From contig JANSXW010000037.1 in NCBI GenBank assembly GCA_024742755.1, positions 1 to 48,794 on the forward strand: a stretch of 48,794 nucleotides of DNA. The letters run 5' to 3'. The stretch's first letter is position 1. Every line of letters begins with the position of its first letter. This DNA is from a bacterium. GTDB taxonomy: Bacteria > Bacteroidota > Bacteroidia > Chitinophagales > Saprospiraceae. Below, piece by piece: positions 7,496 to 14,907 of the stretch. The translations under genes and the position numbers were made by a program. Below the pieces are notes generated by a model. The model was not told where the DNA came from. It made no database searches and saw nothing but the letters and a program-made list of their open reading frames with translations.

Positions 7496-8386
7496 CTACA
7501 CCGGTGCCTGCCAGGGCTTAGGCTTAACAGCTTGTTCCAAATGGCCCCAGCAGTGCACCCTGGCAGGTACGAGCGGGACCTCCTGATAGCCGACATATTC
7601 CGTTTCGTACTCCAGAAAAGCACAGCGCGGACAGTGCATACAATCCTGAACAACATTGGCGAAAGCCTGCCCCTCCCGGTAGCCGGAGCGCCATCTCCGC
7701 TTGCCCAGCGGGCAATCGGTGGTCAGGTACTGATGGTAGCCTTTGTACAAGCGGTGTTTGACCGGCCGGGCAATCGCCATTTTGCGCAAGCGGAACTCAG
7801 CACGCTGCTGCGCCGGATTGAACAGCCACTTTTTATAGCCTGTCCCCTGCTGTAATTCGTACTCAAATGCGCGGATGTCGGGTGGCCCGCTGCACTGCAG
7901 CACAGCCTCATACAGCGCCAGGGCATCAATTTCCAGGGCAGGCAGGCCCAGCTTCCGGAGTTTTTGCTGCTTTTGAGGGGGCGTTTGGTGGGTGACAGCG
8001 ATCTCCAGCAACAAGGCACGCTGCCCCTTGCGCAGGACCAGATCCGGATAAAGCTGCCCAACGTACGGCTCTTCCTCCACCCGGTCGTATTTGAACAGAT
8101 AGGGCTGAAAGTAAGCCACCGACTGCCGGTGCAGGTACAGAGCCGGCACTACGATGCTGCGCCTTTCCCGGAACAAGGCTTTGATGCGCAGATGCAGCCC
8201 GGTTTCCAGGCCGTGCGTACACTCCGCCCCTTTGTAATGAGCAAAATGGTGGGCTTGCCGTTGCCCCTTTTTGGCCACCATAGGTGCGCCACAGGATAAA
8301 CAGGTGCAACCGCAGGATAATCCACGGGGGACCTCATCAATACTTACAATCTGATGATTGCGGAGCGCAAAAGGTAAAGCGCGCAT
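7496..8386 (-). CDS. CoiA-like competence-associated nuclease family protein
   Basis: About 296 residues resembling CoiA-type proteins. An N-terminal zinc-binding module shows Cys25, Cys27, Cys29, Cys32 and then AHHFAH (His46, His47, His50). A PD-(D/E)xK nuclease core follows, with YPDLVL (Asp115), LLLEIAVTH (Glu128) and a downstream helix. A C-terminal zinc-ribbon-like CMHCPRC is unusual relative to CoiA of Firmicutes. CoiA proteins are linked to processing of incoming DNA during transformation; whether this one does so is inference. The ATG at 8386 (MRALPFALRN) is preferred over one six codons upstream, which falls in a promoter-like TATTTTG stretch. No other competence gene is in view. Confidence 0.72.
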   Translation of the reverse strand: MRALPFALRNHQIVSIDEVPRGLSCGCTCLSCGAPMVAKKGQRQAHHFAHYKGAECTHGLETGLHLRIKALFRERRSIVVPALYLHRQSVAYFQPYLFKYDRVEEEPYVGQLYPDLVLRKGQRALLLEIAVTHQTPPQKQQKLRKLGLPALEIDALALYEAVLQCSGPPDIRAFEYELQQGTGYKKWLFNPAQQRAEFRLRKMAIARPVKHRLYKGYHQYLTTDCPLGKRRWRSGYREGQAFANVVQDCMHCPRCAFLEYETEYVGYQEVPLVPARVHCWGHLEQAVKPKPWQAPV

Positions 8387-8513
8387 TTTTACAACAAAAT
8401 ACACACGTTTTTAATTAAATGCAACTCTCCAGCCATCATATTTCTTATATTTAGGATGTATGGGATCTGATTCAAAAAATGAGTATCTTATCCTTGCAAA
8501 AGTTAAATGCAGA

Positions 8514-8813
8514 ATGGATAAAAACCAGATCATAAAAAAGATAAAGGAGAATAGGGGGACTTTAGAGAAAAGGTTTAACATATCCCGAATAGGACTTTTT
8601 GGAAGTTACTCAACCAATGCTTTTCACGATGAGAGTGATGTGGATTTGATATATAAACTCAAAGAAGGTACAAGATTAGGATTTAAGGAGTTCTGCGAAT
8701 TGGAAGCGTATATCAAGGAATTACTAGAAGTTGACGAGGTAGATTTGGTCAACCATGAATATGTCAATCCCATAATCGAAGATGAAATCGACAAAACGGT
8801 GATTTATGTATGA
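8514..8813 (+). CDS. mntA: MntA-type nucleotidyltransferase antitoxin
   Basis: A 99-residue minimal nucleotidyltransferase of the MNT (Pol beta-like) fold. GLFGSY (Gly30, Ser31) followed by SDVDLI (Asp42, Asp44) forms the GS-x10-DxD active site; a third acidic residue is likely Asp77 in VDEVDLV. In characterised MntA-HepT systems the antitoxin AMPylates a Tyr of the HepT RNase and blocks it. The frame is open back to an ATG at 8460, but I choose 8514 (MDKNQIIKK), the usual start of the fold; a near-match -7 box (TATATTTA, 8446-8453) would place transcription start at about 8460. The stop overlaps the next gene's start by 8 nt, implying translational coupling. Base composition is clearly AT-rich against its neighbours, suggesting transfer. 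Confidence 0.9.
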   Translation: MDKNQIIKKIKENRGTLEKRFNISRIGLFGSYSTNAFHDESDVDLIYKLKEGTRLGFKEFCELEAYIKELLEVDEVDLVNHEYVNPIIEDEIDKTVIYV

Positions 8814-9240
8814 GAAGAAAAACTTCACCTACATAATGACTATCTTAGAGTCAATCGAGAAGATATTTTTGTATGCCGGATCATTTAAAGACCCTGATAG
8901 TTTCTTCGAGGCGAATGAGCAAATGAATTTCAATGCCAGCCAAATACTACTGTTGGTAATTGGTGAAGAAGTCAAGAAGATAGACCAAGGCCTAAAAAGT
9001 GAACATACAGGGATACCTTGGAGAGAGATATCAAAATTGAGGAATAGGATTGCTCACGATTATAGAAGTATAGACCCCAATATTTCATTTGATATCATCA
9101 AGAACTATTTGCCTGAATTGAAATCAGAACTCCTTAAAATGCTGGACAAAATTTCTTTTGAGAGACAACTGCTGATCAAGACGGTAAAATCTAGCCAATA
9201 TCGGCATCTAATATATTTAATTGGAGAAGAAGAGGAATAA
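8806..9240 (+). CDS. hepT: HepT-like ribonuclease toxin
   Basis: A 144-residue HEPN-fold RNase of the HepT/DUF86 family. The catalytic R-x4-H-x-Y motif is RNRIAHDY (Arg79, His84, Tyr86), preceded by the usual PWREISKL. Tyr86 is the residue expected to be AMPylated by the partner. The gene overlaps the antitoxin gene by 8 nt, the standard arrangement of these type VII toxin-antitoxin pairs. The product would be cytosolic, cleaving RNA when unmodified. Low GC continues through this gene and stops near the next start, marking the island's right edge. The C-terminal ~25 residues (ERQLLIKTVKSSQYRHLIYL) extend beyond the catalytic core. Confidence 0.9.
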   Translation: MYEKKNFTYIMTILESIEKIFLYAGSFKDPDSFFEANEQMNFNASQILLLVIGEEVKKIDQGLKSEHTGIPWREISKLRNRIAHDYRSIDPNISFDIIKNYLPELKSELLKMLDKISFERQLLIKTVKSSQYRHLIYLIGEEEE

Positions 9241-9328
9241 CTCGAGTGACACAAAAAAGGTATATACCCGCATGCCTCCCGACAGTCGGTACGGCATATG
9301 CAAAAATCAAAAAATCAAAAACCGAAAC

Positions 9329-10021
9329 ATGCGTATTTTATTTGTACTGCTGCTCGCAGTGAGCACATTGACACTAAGCCAGGCACAGACCACCTTCAAA
9401 GGAACCCTGGAGTACAGCTACAAGCTTAATGCTGAGGGAGAGGATGCCGGCATGATGGCGGCCTTTATGCCCGAAAAAATGATTACCCGCTATGGCGACA
9501 ACCAAATGGCTACTGAAATGGTAGGCGGCATGGTGGCGAACATGATGGGGCGCATTATCGTCAGCAACGGCCAGTCCTATGTGGTAAAGGATGCTGAAAA
9601 AACCATTTTCGAAATGTCAGAAGAAGACATGGAGGAAGGACAGGAGGCATTTGCCAATCAGGATCAGGCCAAAAAGGTAGACGGCGAGACCATGGATATC
9701 CTTGGCTATACCTGCCACAAGTATGTCCTTACCATGGCTAACGACGAGGGCGGAAAAACCGAACAAGTGATCTGGGCGACAGATGCTTTCAAGGCGCCCC
9801 AGCTATCCGTGCCCAATCAGAGCAATGTGTCGGCAACGGGTTTCTTCGGGTCATCTAATATCGAGGGGCTCCCGATGCGGATTGAAATCGCCACGCCCGG
9901 GGTAGACGGAGGGCTCATCATGGAAGTGATCAAACTGGATGAGTCGCCCGTTGATGCCTCCCACTTCGAAAAGCCTGAAGGTTATACCGTCAAGCCAATA
10001 TCCGAAATGATGAAGTTCTAA
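9329..10021 (+). CDS. Secreted DUF4412-like protein
   Basis: 230 residues with a clear signal peptide (MRILFVLLLAVSTLTLSQAQ, cleavage about residue 20). The mature protein begins TTFKGTLEYSYKL and contains Met-rich stretches (EMVGGMVANMMGRIIV), YVVKDAEKTIFEM, DILGYTCHKYVLT and GLPMRIEIATPG, a pattern I associate with DUF4412 and related envelope proteins of Bacteroidota; the function is unknown. The ATG at 9329 is chosen because it heads the signal peptide; an in-frame opening to 9221 overlaps hepT and does not encode homologous sequence. The next gene follows after 27 nt, so the three genes to 12351 may be one transcript. Confidence 0.75.
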   Translation: MRILFVLLLAVSTLTLSQAQTTFKGTLEYSYKLNAEGEDAGMMAAFMPEKMITRYGDNQMATEMVGGMVANMMGRIIVSNGQSYVVKDAEKTIFEMSEEDMEEGQEAFANQDQAKKVDGETMDILGYTCHKYVLTMANDEGGKTEQVIWATDAFKAPQLSVPNQSNVSATGFFGSSNIEGLPMRIEIATPGVDGGLIMEVIKLDESPVDASHFEKPEGYTVKPISEMMKF

Positions 10022-10048
10022 TGTCCTCTGCCCTAACCCATTTCGACC

Positions 10049-11245
10049 ATGAGACCCTATACCTTACTATACCTCGCTGCGCTCCTGTGGCTGGGCTCCT
10101 GCAGCCCGGCACCACAGGAAGCCGCGCCCGGTGAAATCGCCACTGATTTATACCAAACCCTGCAGGAGCAGCTCATCACGGCTGAGCCGGGCAGTGTGAT
10201 CGAAATACCCGAAGGCACTTTCGAGTTTGACAGATCGCTTTCGCTCGATGGCATTCCCAACGTCACCATCCGTGGTGCGGGCATGGATGCCACCGTGCTT
10301 TCCTTCCGGTACCAAAAAGCCGGAGCCGAAGGGCTGCGCGTAACGGCAGATTCGGTCACCCTTGAAGGGTTCACGATTCTGGATACGAAGGGCGATGCCA
10401 TCAAACTGCAGGATTGCAACGGCATTGCAATCCGCAATGTCAAAACATCCTGGCGGGGCGGAGCCGACGAATCCAACGGTGGCTATGGGCTCTATCCGGT
10501 ATCGAGCCGGGATGTCCTCATTGAAAACTGTGAGGCCAGCTATGCATCCGATGCGGGTATTTATGTAGGCCAATGCACCAACGTAGTCGTCCGCAACTGC
10601 TACGCCCATGAAAACGTAGCAGGCATAGAAATTGAAAACTGCACCCACGCTGAAGTTTACAATAACCGGTCGGAGCAAAATACGGGCGGCATTCTGGTCT
10701 TCGACCTGCCCGAGCTACCGGCAGGCAATGGCAGGGACTGCAAAGTGTATGACAACGACATCATTGAGAACAACCACGCCAACTTTGCCCCTGAAGGCAA
10801 TATTGTAGGGATTGTTCCGCCCGGCACCGGCATCATCCTGTTGGCGGCTAAAGAGGTGGAGGTGTACAATAACCGCATCATTGGGCACAAAACCATTGGC
10901 ACGGCCATCGCCAGTTACTACATTACAGAAAACCCCTGGGAGGATAAAAATTACGACCCCTATTCCTACGACATCCGCATCCACGGCAATACTTACGAGC
11001 GCAAACGCGCCATGCCGGACCTCAGCAAGGATTTTGGAAAGATGGTCAACTACCTCTTCCCGGGCAAGCCACAGGACATTCTCTACGATGGCATATTGGA
11101 TGATGCCCGCAGCGGCGCCAACCCGATGAACCTCTGCATAGATCAGCCCGGGCCTGACCTGCGGTTTGCCAATGTGGATGCTGCCAATGATTTTGAGGAG
11201 GTACAACAGGACGTTACGGCCTACACTTGTGCCCCAAAAGGATAA
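10049..11245 (+). CDS. Parallel beta-helix repeat lipoprotein (TIGR03805-like)
   Basis: 398 residues. The N-terminus MRPYTLLYLAALLWLGSC carries a lipobox LGSC with lipid-bearing Cys18, so it should be a membrane-anchored periplasmic or surface protein. Residues ~55-300 form a right-handed parallel beta-helix of PbH1/NosD-like rungs: VTIRGAGMDATVL, ITLDTKGDAIKLQD-type turns, VLIENCEASYASDAGIYVGQ, VVVRNCYAHENVAGIEIEN, AEVYNNRSEQNTGGILV. Such folds often bind or cleave polysaccharide, but catalytic residues cannot be assigned here. It is followed 8 nt later by a diheme cytochrome gene; families TIGR03805 and TIGR03806 are known to be adjacent in many genomes, which supports both calls. Confidence 0.85.
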   Translation: MRPYTLLYLAALLWLGSCSPAPQEAAPGEIATDLYQTLQEQLITAEPGSVIEIPEGTFEFDRSLSLDGIPNVTIRGAGMDATVLSFRYQKAGAEGLRVTADSVTLEGFTILDTKGDAIKLQDCNGIAIRNVKTSWRGGADESNGGYGLYPVSSRDVLIENCEASYASDAGIYVGQCTNVVVRNCYAHENVAGIEIENCTHAEVYNNRSEQNTGGILVFDLPELPAGNGRDCKVYDNDIIENNHANFAPEGNIVGIVPPGTGIILLAAKEVEVYNNRIIGHKTIGTAIASYYITENPWEDKNYDPYSYDIRIHGNTYERKRAMPDLSKDFGKMVNYLFPGKPQDILYDGILDDARSGANPMNLCIDQPGPDLRFANVDAANDFEEVQQDVTAYTCAPKG

Positions 11246-11253
11246 AACCAGTA

Positions 11254-12351
11254 ATGATGCGCCTTATTAGCTACAGCCTGTACTGCCTGGTGCTGACAGC
11301 CCTGCTGTGGCAGTGCCATACCGCCCCCGGCCATGTGGGAGCCGTACAGTTCGACCCCGCCGCTGCTCCTTATCCCAAGCTGTCTGATTATGCCTTTTTT
11401 CAGGCTTTGAGCCCGGATGGAGCCGTGCCCAACACCGGTGTGCTCCCTTACGAGCCGATCACGCCCCTCTTTACCGACTATGCCCACAAGGCCCGCTATG
11501 TGTGGATGCCGGACAGTGTGCAGGCCACTGTCGATGCCGATGGCCGTATCCATTTCCCGGACCACACGGTGCTGATCAAGACCTTCTACTACCCTGCTGA
11601 TTTTGCCCGCCCGGACCAGGACTGGGACCTGATAGAGACCCGGCTGCTCCTGAAGCGGAATGGCGAATGGGATGCCTACACCTACGTCTGGAACGACGAG
11701 GATACGGAAGCAGAGCTCAACCTAGTCGGTGATTTCAAGCCTGTCAGCTGGACCGATGAGCAGGGCCTCGCCCGGACGGTGGAGTACGCGGTACCCAATA
11801 AAAACCAGTGCAAAAGCTGCCACAATCAAAATAAAAAGCTGCTCCCTATTGGCCCAAAGGTGCGCAACCTGAACGCGGCCCTGACTTACCCTGATGGGCA
11901 GACAGCCAATCAGTTGGATCGGTGGCAGTCCACCGGCAAGCTTGCGAAAGGAAACTGGGCCGCACAATTTGCCCCACTAGCCGACTGGGACGACCCCAAA
12001 ACGGGTAATACCACAGCGCGTGCCCTGGCCTACCTGGAGGTCAACTGCGGGCACTGCCACCACCCGGACGGGCCTGCCCATACCACCGGGCTTTACCTCG
12101 GCACCGACTTTCAGGGGCATCCGGCACAGTTGGGCATTTGCAAATCGCCCGTCGCTGCAGGCAAAGGCTCCGGCGGTCGGCAGTTCGGCATACAGCCCGG
12201 ACAGCCTGACTCCTCTATCCTGTTGTACCGCATGGAAGCCGATGACCCCGGGGTCATGATGCCCGAAATCGGCCGTGCCGTGCCCCACAAGGAGGGCATC
12301 GCGCTGGTACGGGAGTGGATTGAAGGGCTGGAAGGGGACTGTGGAGAGTGA
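11254..12351 (+). CDS. SO2930-type diheme c-type cytochrome (TIGR03806-like)
   Basis: 365 residues with two heme c attachment motifs, CKSCH (186-190) and CGHCH (265-269); a possible axial Met lies in DPGVMMPEIGR. The first ~20 residues (MMRLISYSLYCLVLTALLWQ) are a signal sequence; Cys21 could be lipidated, but Gln at -1 is atypical. Conserved-looking stretches include ITPLFTDYAHKARYVWMP, DGRIHFPDHTVLIKTFYYP, LLPIGPKVRNLN and DSSILLYRM. It is likely a periplasmic electron carrier or redox enzyme partnered with the upstream beta-helix lipoprotein. The start is one of two consecutive ATGs at 11254 and 11257, 8-11 nt after the upstream stop. The biological reaction of this gene pair is unknown to me. 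Confidence 0.86.
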   Translation: MMRLISYSLYCLVLTALLWQCHTAPGHVGAVQFDPAAAPYPKLSDYAFFQALSPDGAVPNTGVLPYEPITPLFTDYAHKARYVWMPDSVQATVDADGRIHFPDHTVLIKTFYYPADFARPDQDWDLIETRLLLKRNGEWDAYTYVWNDEDTEAELNLVGDFKPVSWTDEQGLARTVEYAVPNKNQCKSCHNQNKKLLPIGPKVRNLNAALTYPDGQTANQLDRWQSTGKLAKGNWAAQFAPLADWDDPKTGNTTARALAYLEVNCGHCHHPDGPAHTTGLYLGTDFQGHPAQLGICKSPVAAGKGSGGRQFGIQPGQPDSSILLYRMEADDPGVMMPEIGRAVPHKEGIALVREWIEGLEGDCGE

Positions 12352-12807
12352 AGCGGAATTGGATTTTGAAGCTCACCCAAAAGGAGCTGCCCGGAAGAAG
12401 GGCAGTCCTTTGTGTTGGGGAGGGGGGACAAAAAAGAGAAGAAATGAAATTGTTTTCATTCGTCTTTTTTGTTGGTGCTTAGTGTTGTTCAGGTCATTGT
12501 GTTTCCAAGGTAGAAGTTTCTTTCTCTGTTTCCAAGCATTTTGCAGTAGCCCCTTAAAAACCTAAACAGCTGTCTATAAGCATCTTACACAGAATTGTAG
12601 TTCAATTTTTCCTACTTGTAGACCAACGGTTGACCCTTTTCGCCCCACTTTTCCTTAAAATACCCGGAGCAAAGGGAAAAGCCATTAGGGTTTTGGTAGT
12701 AACGCTAATGGAAGCGAGCCGGGATAAAGTCGTGCTATCGTTGTGAAAATATTCTCTGGCCCCATATCCTTTCCGCCCGGCAGGCGTTACTCTAATAAAA
12801 AAGGACC
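12352..12807. other. 456-bp gene-free spacer
   Basis: Holds the hairpin at 12380-12411, a short AT inverted repeat near 12443-12462 (AATGAAA/TTTCATT) running into a T-rich tract, and a long-range inverted pair GTCTATAAG (about 12571) with CTTGTAGAC (about 12616). No frame of coding quality was seen; a 96-codon frame beginning inside the cytochrome gene is a shadow. Confidence 0.5.
12380..12411 (+). terminator. Hairpin after the cytochrome gene
   Basis: AAAGGA-G-CTGCCC pairs with GGGCAG-TCCTTT (12 bp with a single bulged G, 7-nt loop) 28 nt after the cytochrome stop. The tail is not U-rich, so termination is probable rather than certain. Confidence 0.5.
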
Positions 12808-13431
12808 ATGACCGCCACTCCCTTGCAGGAAGAACGCGCCAACACGCTCACACATGCCTTTGGACTATTGCTGGGGGTGATCGCTGTTCCGGTCCTTCTT
12901 GTCAGGCAGTACGGTACTGTCCCGGTCCGGGAATGGCTGAGCATGCTGGTCTTTGGGTTCACCCTTTTGCAGGTATACGCAACGTCAACCATCTATCATG
13001 CCGTGACCGGCGCGCGGTGGAAGTACCGCCTTCGCGTGCTCGACCACATCAGCATTTACTTCCTCATAGCGGGCACGCATACGCCACTGCTCGTACACTA
13101 TCTGCCAGGAGAGAGCGGCCGCTTCTACCTCATTGTGATCTGGGCGATGGCATTTTCGGGCCTGATCTACAAGCTGTTTTTCTTTGGGCGTTGGGAATGG
13201 CTGTCGGTGGCCTTTTACCTCGTGATGGGATGGATGGGCGCGCTTACGATCCCCGAGATGGCGCAGGAGATGTCCACCCCCACTTTTTACGGGGTCATTC
13301 TCGGCGGTGTTTCCTACACCCTGGGCGTTGTTTTTTATGCCTGGCACCGGTTGCCCTACCACCACGCCATTTGGCACCTCTTTGTCATCGGCGGCACAGC
13401 AGGGCACTTTTGGGCGATCGCAGCGATGTAG
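12808..13431 (+). CDS. trhA: Hemolysin III / TrhA family membrane protein
   Basis: 207 residues, seven predicted membrane spans, of the PAQR/HlyIII family. Signature residues are present: EERANTLTHAFG with His16, STIYHAV (Ser60, His64), RVLDHISIY (Asp79), and HHAIWHLFV with His186 and His190; the later His residues and His64 form the expected metal site of the family. Bacterial members are associated with membrane-lipid homeostasis and in some cases cytolysis; the enzymatic activity is not settled. It is monocistronic here, between a 456-bp spacer and a pair of strong hairpins. Confidence 0.9.
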   Translation: MTATPLQEERANTLTHAFGLLLGVIAVPVLLVRQYGTVPVREWLSMLVFGFTLLQVYATSTIYHAVTGARWKYRLRVLDHISIYFLIAGTHTPLLVHYLPGESGRFYLIVIWAMAFSGLIYKLFFFGRWEWLSVAFYLVMGWMGALTIPEMAQEMSTPTFYGVILGGVSYTLGVVFYAWHRLPYHHAIWHLFVIGGTAGHFWAIAAM

Positions 13432-13446
13432 GCACAGAATCAGCAC

Positions 13447-13507
13447 GCCCGGCGAAAGGAGTGCGCCGGGCAATAACACCGGGGGCTCTCCCTTCCCCCG
13501 GTGTTAT
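13447..13507. terminator. Double-hairpin bidirectional terminator
   Basis: Two perfect GC-rich hairpins stand side by side between convergent genes: GCCCGGCG/CGCCGGGC (13447-13454 with 13464-13471) and ATAACACCGGGGG/CCCCCGGTGTTAT (13473-13485 with 13495-13507). The 13-bp second stem is fully symmetric and should work from either side. U-tracts are weak. Confidence 0.65.
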
Positions 13508-13592
13508 CCGTTCCTGCGCAGAAATACAAAATACATAGAAAGCCACCGACCTCTACGTTGAGGCTATACCGGAAATACCAGCCTCAGCCTCC

Positions 13593-14864
13593 CTAATCCG
13601 CCACCGCATCCCCATTCACATCCCCTGTTTTGATAGCAATAAAATTACCATCCACCATACTTGATACGGGGAGCCCCTGAATGCTAATGGATTCAGGAAA
13701 GGCCTCTGCCCAGGGATTGGCAGGGTCCGGGAAGAGGTAAGATGCGTCCACAAAGCGCCAGCTGCTTACGTTGCCGAAGCCAGTGTCTACACCGAGGATC
13801 ATCTTCCGGAGCTTAATGATGTCAAGGGTCGTAATATGACCGGAGCCATTGGTATCGGCGGCAATGCGCCTATAAGGGCTGCCCAGAGGCTGCAAGCCCA
13901 GAATGTGCTGGCTGATCAGAATCAGATCGAGGGTAGAGACGCCATTGAGGGGCGCATCGTTCAATGCCGGCCTGACCATATAGTTACCGTTTTGCGACAG
14001 GTTGTTAAAAACGTAAGCGCCATCAGACTGTGTAAGGTAATCTTCAGCAGCATCTCCGGTGAGCGCGACCATTACGTCCGTAACGGGTTCCCCATCTTCC
14101 GTTTGAATAGCACCAGCTATTAGCGGGGGCACATTGCCTTCACAGGGGTAGCTACCCTGAGTAATGCCCAAAAAGTAGGTAAGGCAGGAACTACTGTTGC
14201 CTGCACCATCATAGGCATGCAGTTCAAGCACAATAGTGCCATCATGTTCGCAGTCCAGCAAAATGGAATCCTGTTCCGGGTCCACGGCCTCTCCTTCCAC
14301 ATTGATGGAATAGCTAACTGGCGGCGTACAGTCTTGCACGGCTTGCGCCAAAAAGTCCTCGTAAGAAATGTAAGACTGCACCTCATAGGGCAGACCTGTT
14401 TCCTCATCTATTTCAACCTGAACTATTTCGAATACCTGCCCGGCAACGCAAAGGGGCGTACTTACAGCACAATCGGCTACCTCAAAAGGCAAAACGGTGG
14501 TCTGTACATTCCCGCAGCCATCGTCCACCATTACCTCAAAGCTGTGCTGACCAGGGGGGTATTCACCGCTCAGGCTAAAGGCCGGGTAAGAACCGCTCAG
14601 CGCATTGGTGATTGGGATGAGGCTGCCATCATTGAAGATATTGAGGAAGGCGTCGACCTGCAATTGCCCGAAAGGGCAGTCCACGCCCACCTGAAAATCG
14701 TAGGTCACAGCAGCTGTACAGTTGATGGTATCGTCTATGCATTGCGCAAAAAGCGGGTCAAAGGTGACCGTAACCGGCTCTCCCTGGGCAGTCAGGCAGA
14801 CAGGCAGGCCTAACAGCCCTGCCAGGGTAACTAAAAACAGGTTTATTGTCCTTCGAGTCGTCAT
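13593..14864 (-). CDS. Secreted dockerin-like module protein B (paralogue of giant's C-terminal module)
   Basis: 423 residues: signal peptide (MTTRRTINLFLVTLAGLLGL, ending VCLTAQ), a disulfide-rich beta region (DDTINCTAAVTYDFQVGVDC, HSFEVMVDDGCGNVQTTVLP), a second beta unit with SCLTYFLG, a carboxypeptidase-regulatory-like segment (EDGEPVTDVMVALTGD), then two dockerin-type calcium-loop helices at about 303-355 (GVSTLDLILISQHILG; DTNGSGHITTLDIIKLRKMI), ending FIAIKTGDVNGD. Unlike the giant, it has no cohesin-like segment and no type IX sorting domain after the dockerin, so its export route beyond the inner membrane is unclear. It starts 43 nt after the upstream paralogue's stop, probably one operon. 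The ATG is overlapped by a 2-codon upstream frame (ATG ATA TGA). Confidence 0.82.
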   Translation of the reverse strand: MTTRRTINLFLVTLAGLLGLPVCLTAQGEPVTVTFDPLFAQCIDDTINCTAAVTYDFQVGVDCPFGQLQVDAFLNIFNDGSLIPITNALSGSYPAFSLSGEYPPGQHSFEVMVDDGCGNVQTTVLPFEVADCAVSTPLCVAGQVFEIVQVEIDEETGLPYEVQSYISYEDFLAQAVQDCTPPVSYSINVEGEAVDPEQDSILLDCEHDGTIVLELHAYDGAGNSSSCLTYFLGITQGSYPCEGNVPPLIAGAIQTEDGEPVTDVMVALTGDAAEDYLTQSDGAYVFNNLSQNGNYMVRPALNDAPLNGVSTLDLILISQHILGLQPLGSPYRRIAADTNGSGHITTLDIIKLRKMILGVDTGFGNVSSWRFVDASYLFPDPANPWAEAFPESISIQGLPVSSMVDGNFIAIKTGDVNGDAVAD

Positions 14865-14872
14865 ATCATGGG
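14855..14872 (-). repeat. Conserved start-region repeat, copy 2
   Basis: 18 bases identical to 16161-16178, covering the start codon and leader of both dockerin-module genes. It includes a two-codon upstream frame whose TGA overlaps the main ATG (ATGA). Confidence 0.8.
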
Positions 14873-14907
14873 GTTGGTTCTTGTGAAAAAATGGTTTTCT
14901 TCCTGCT

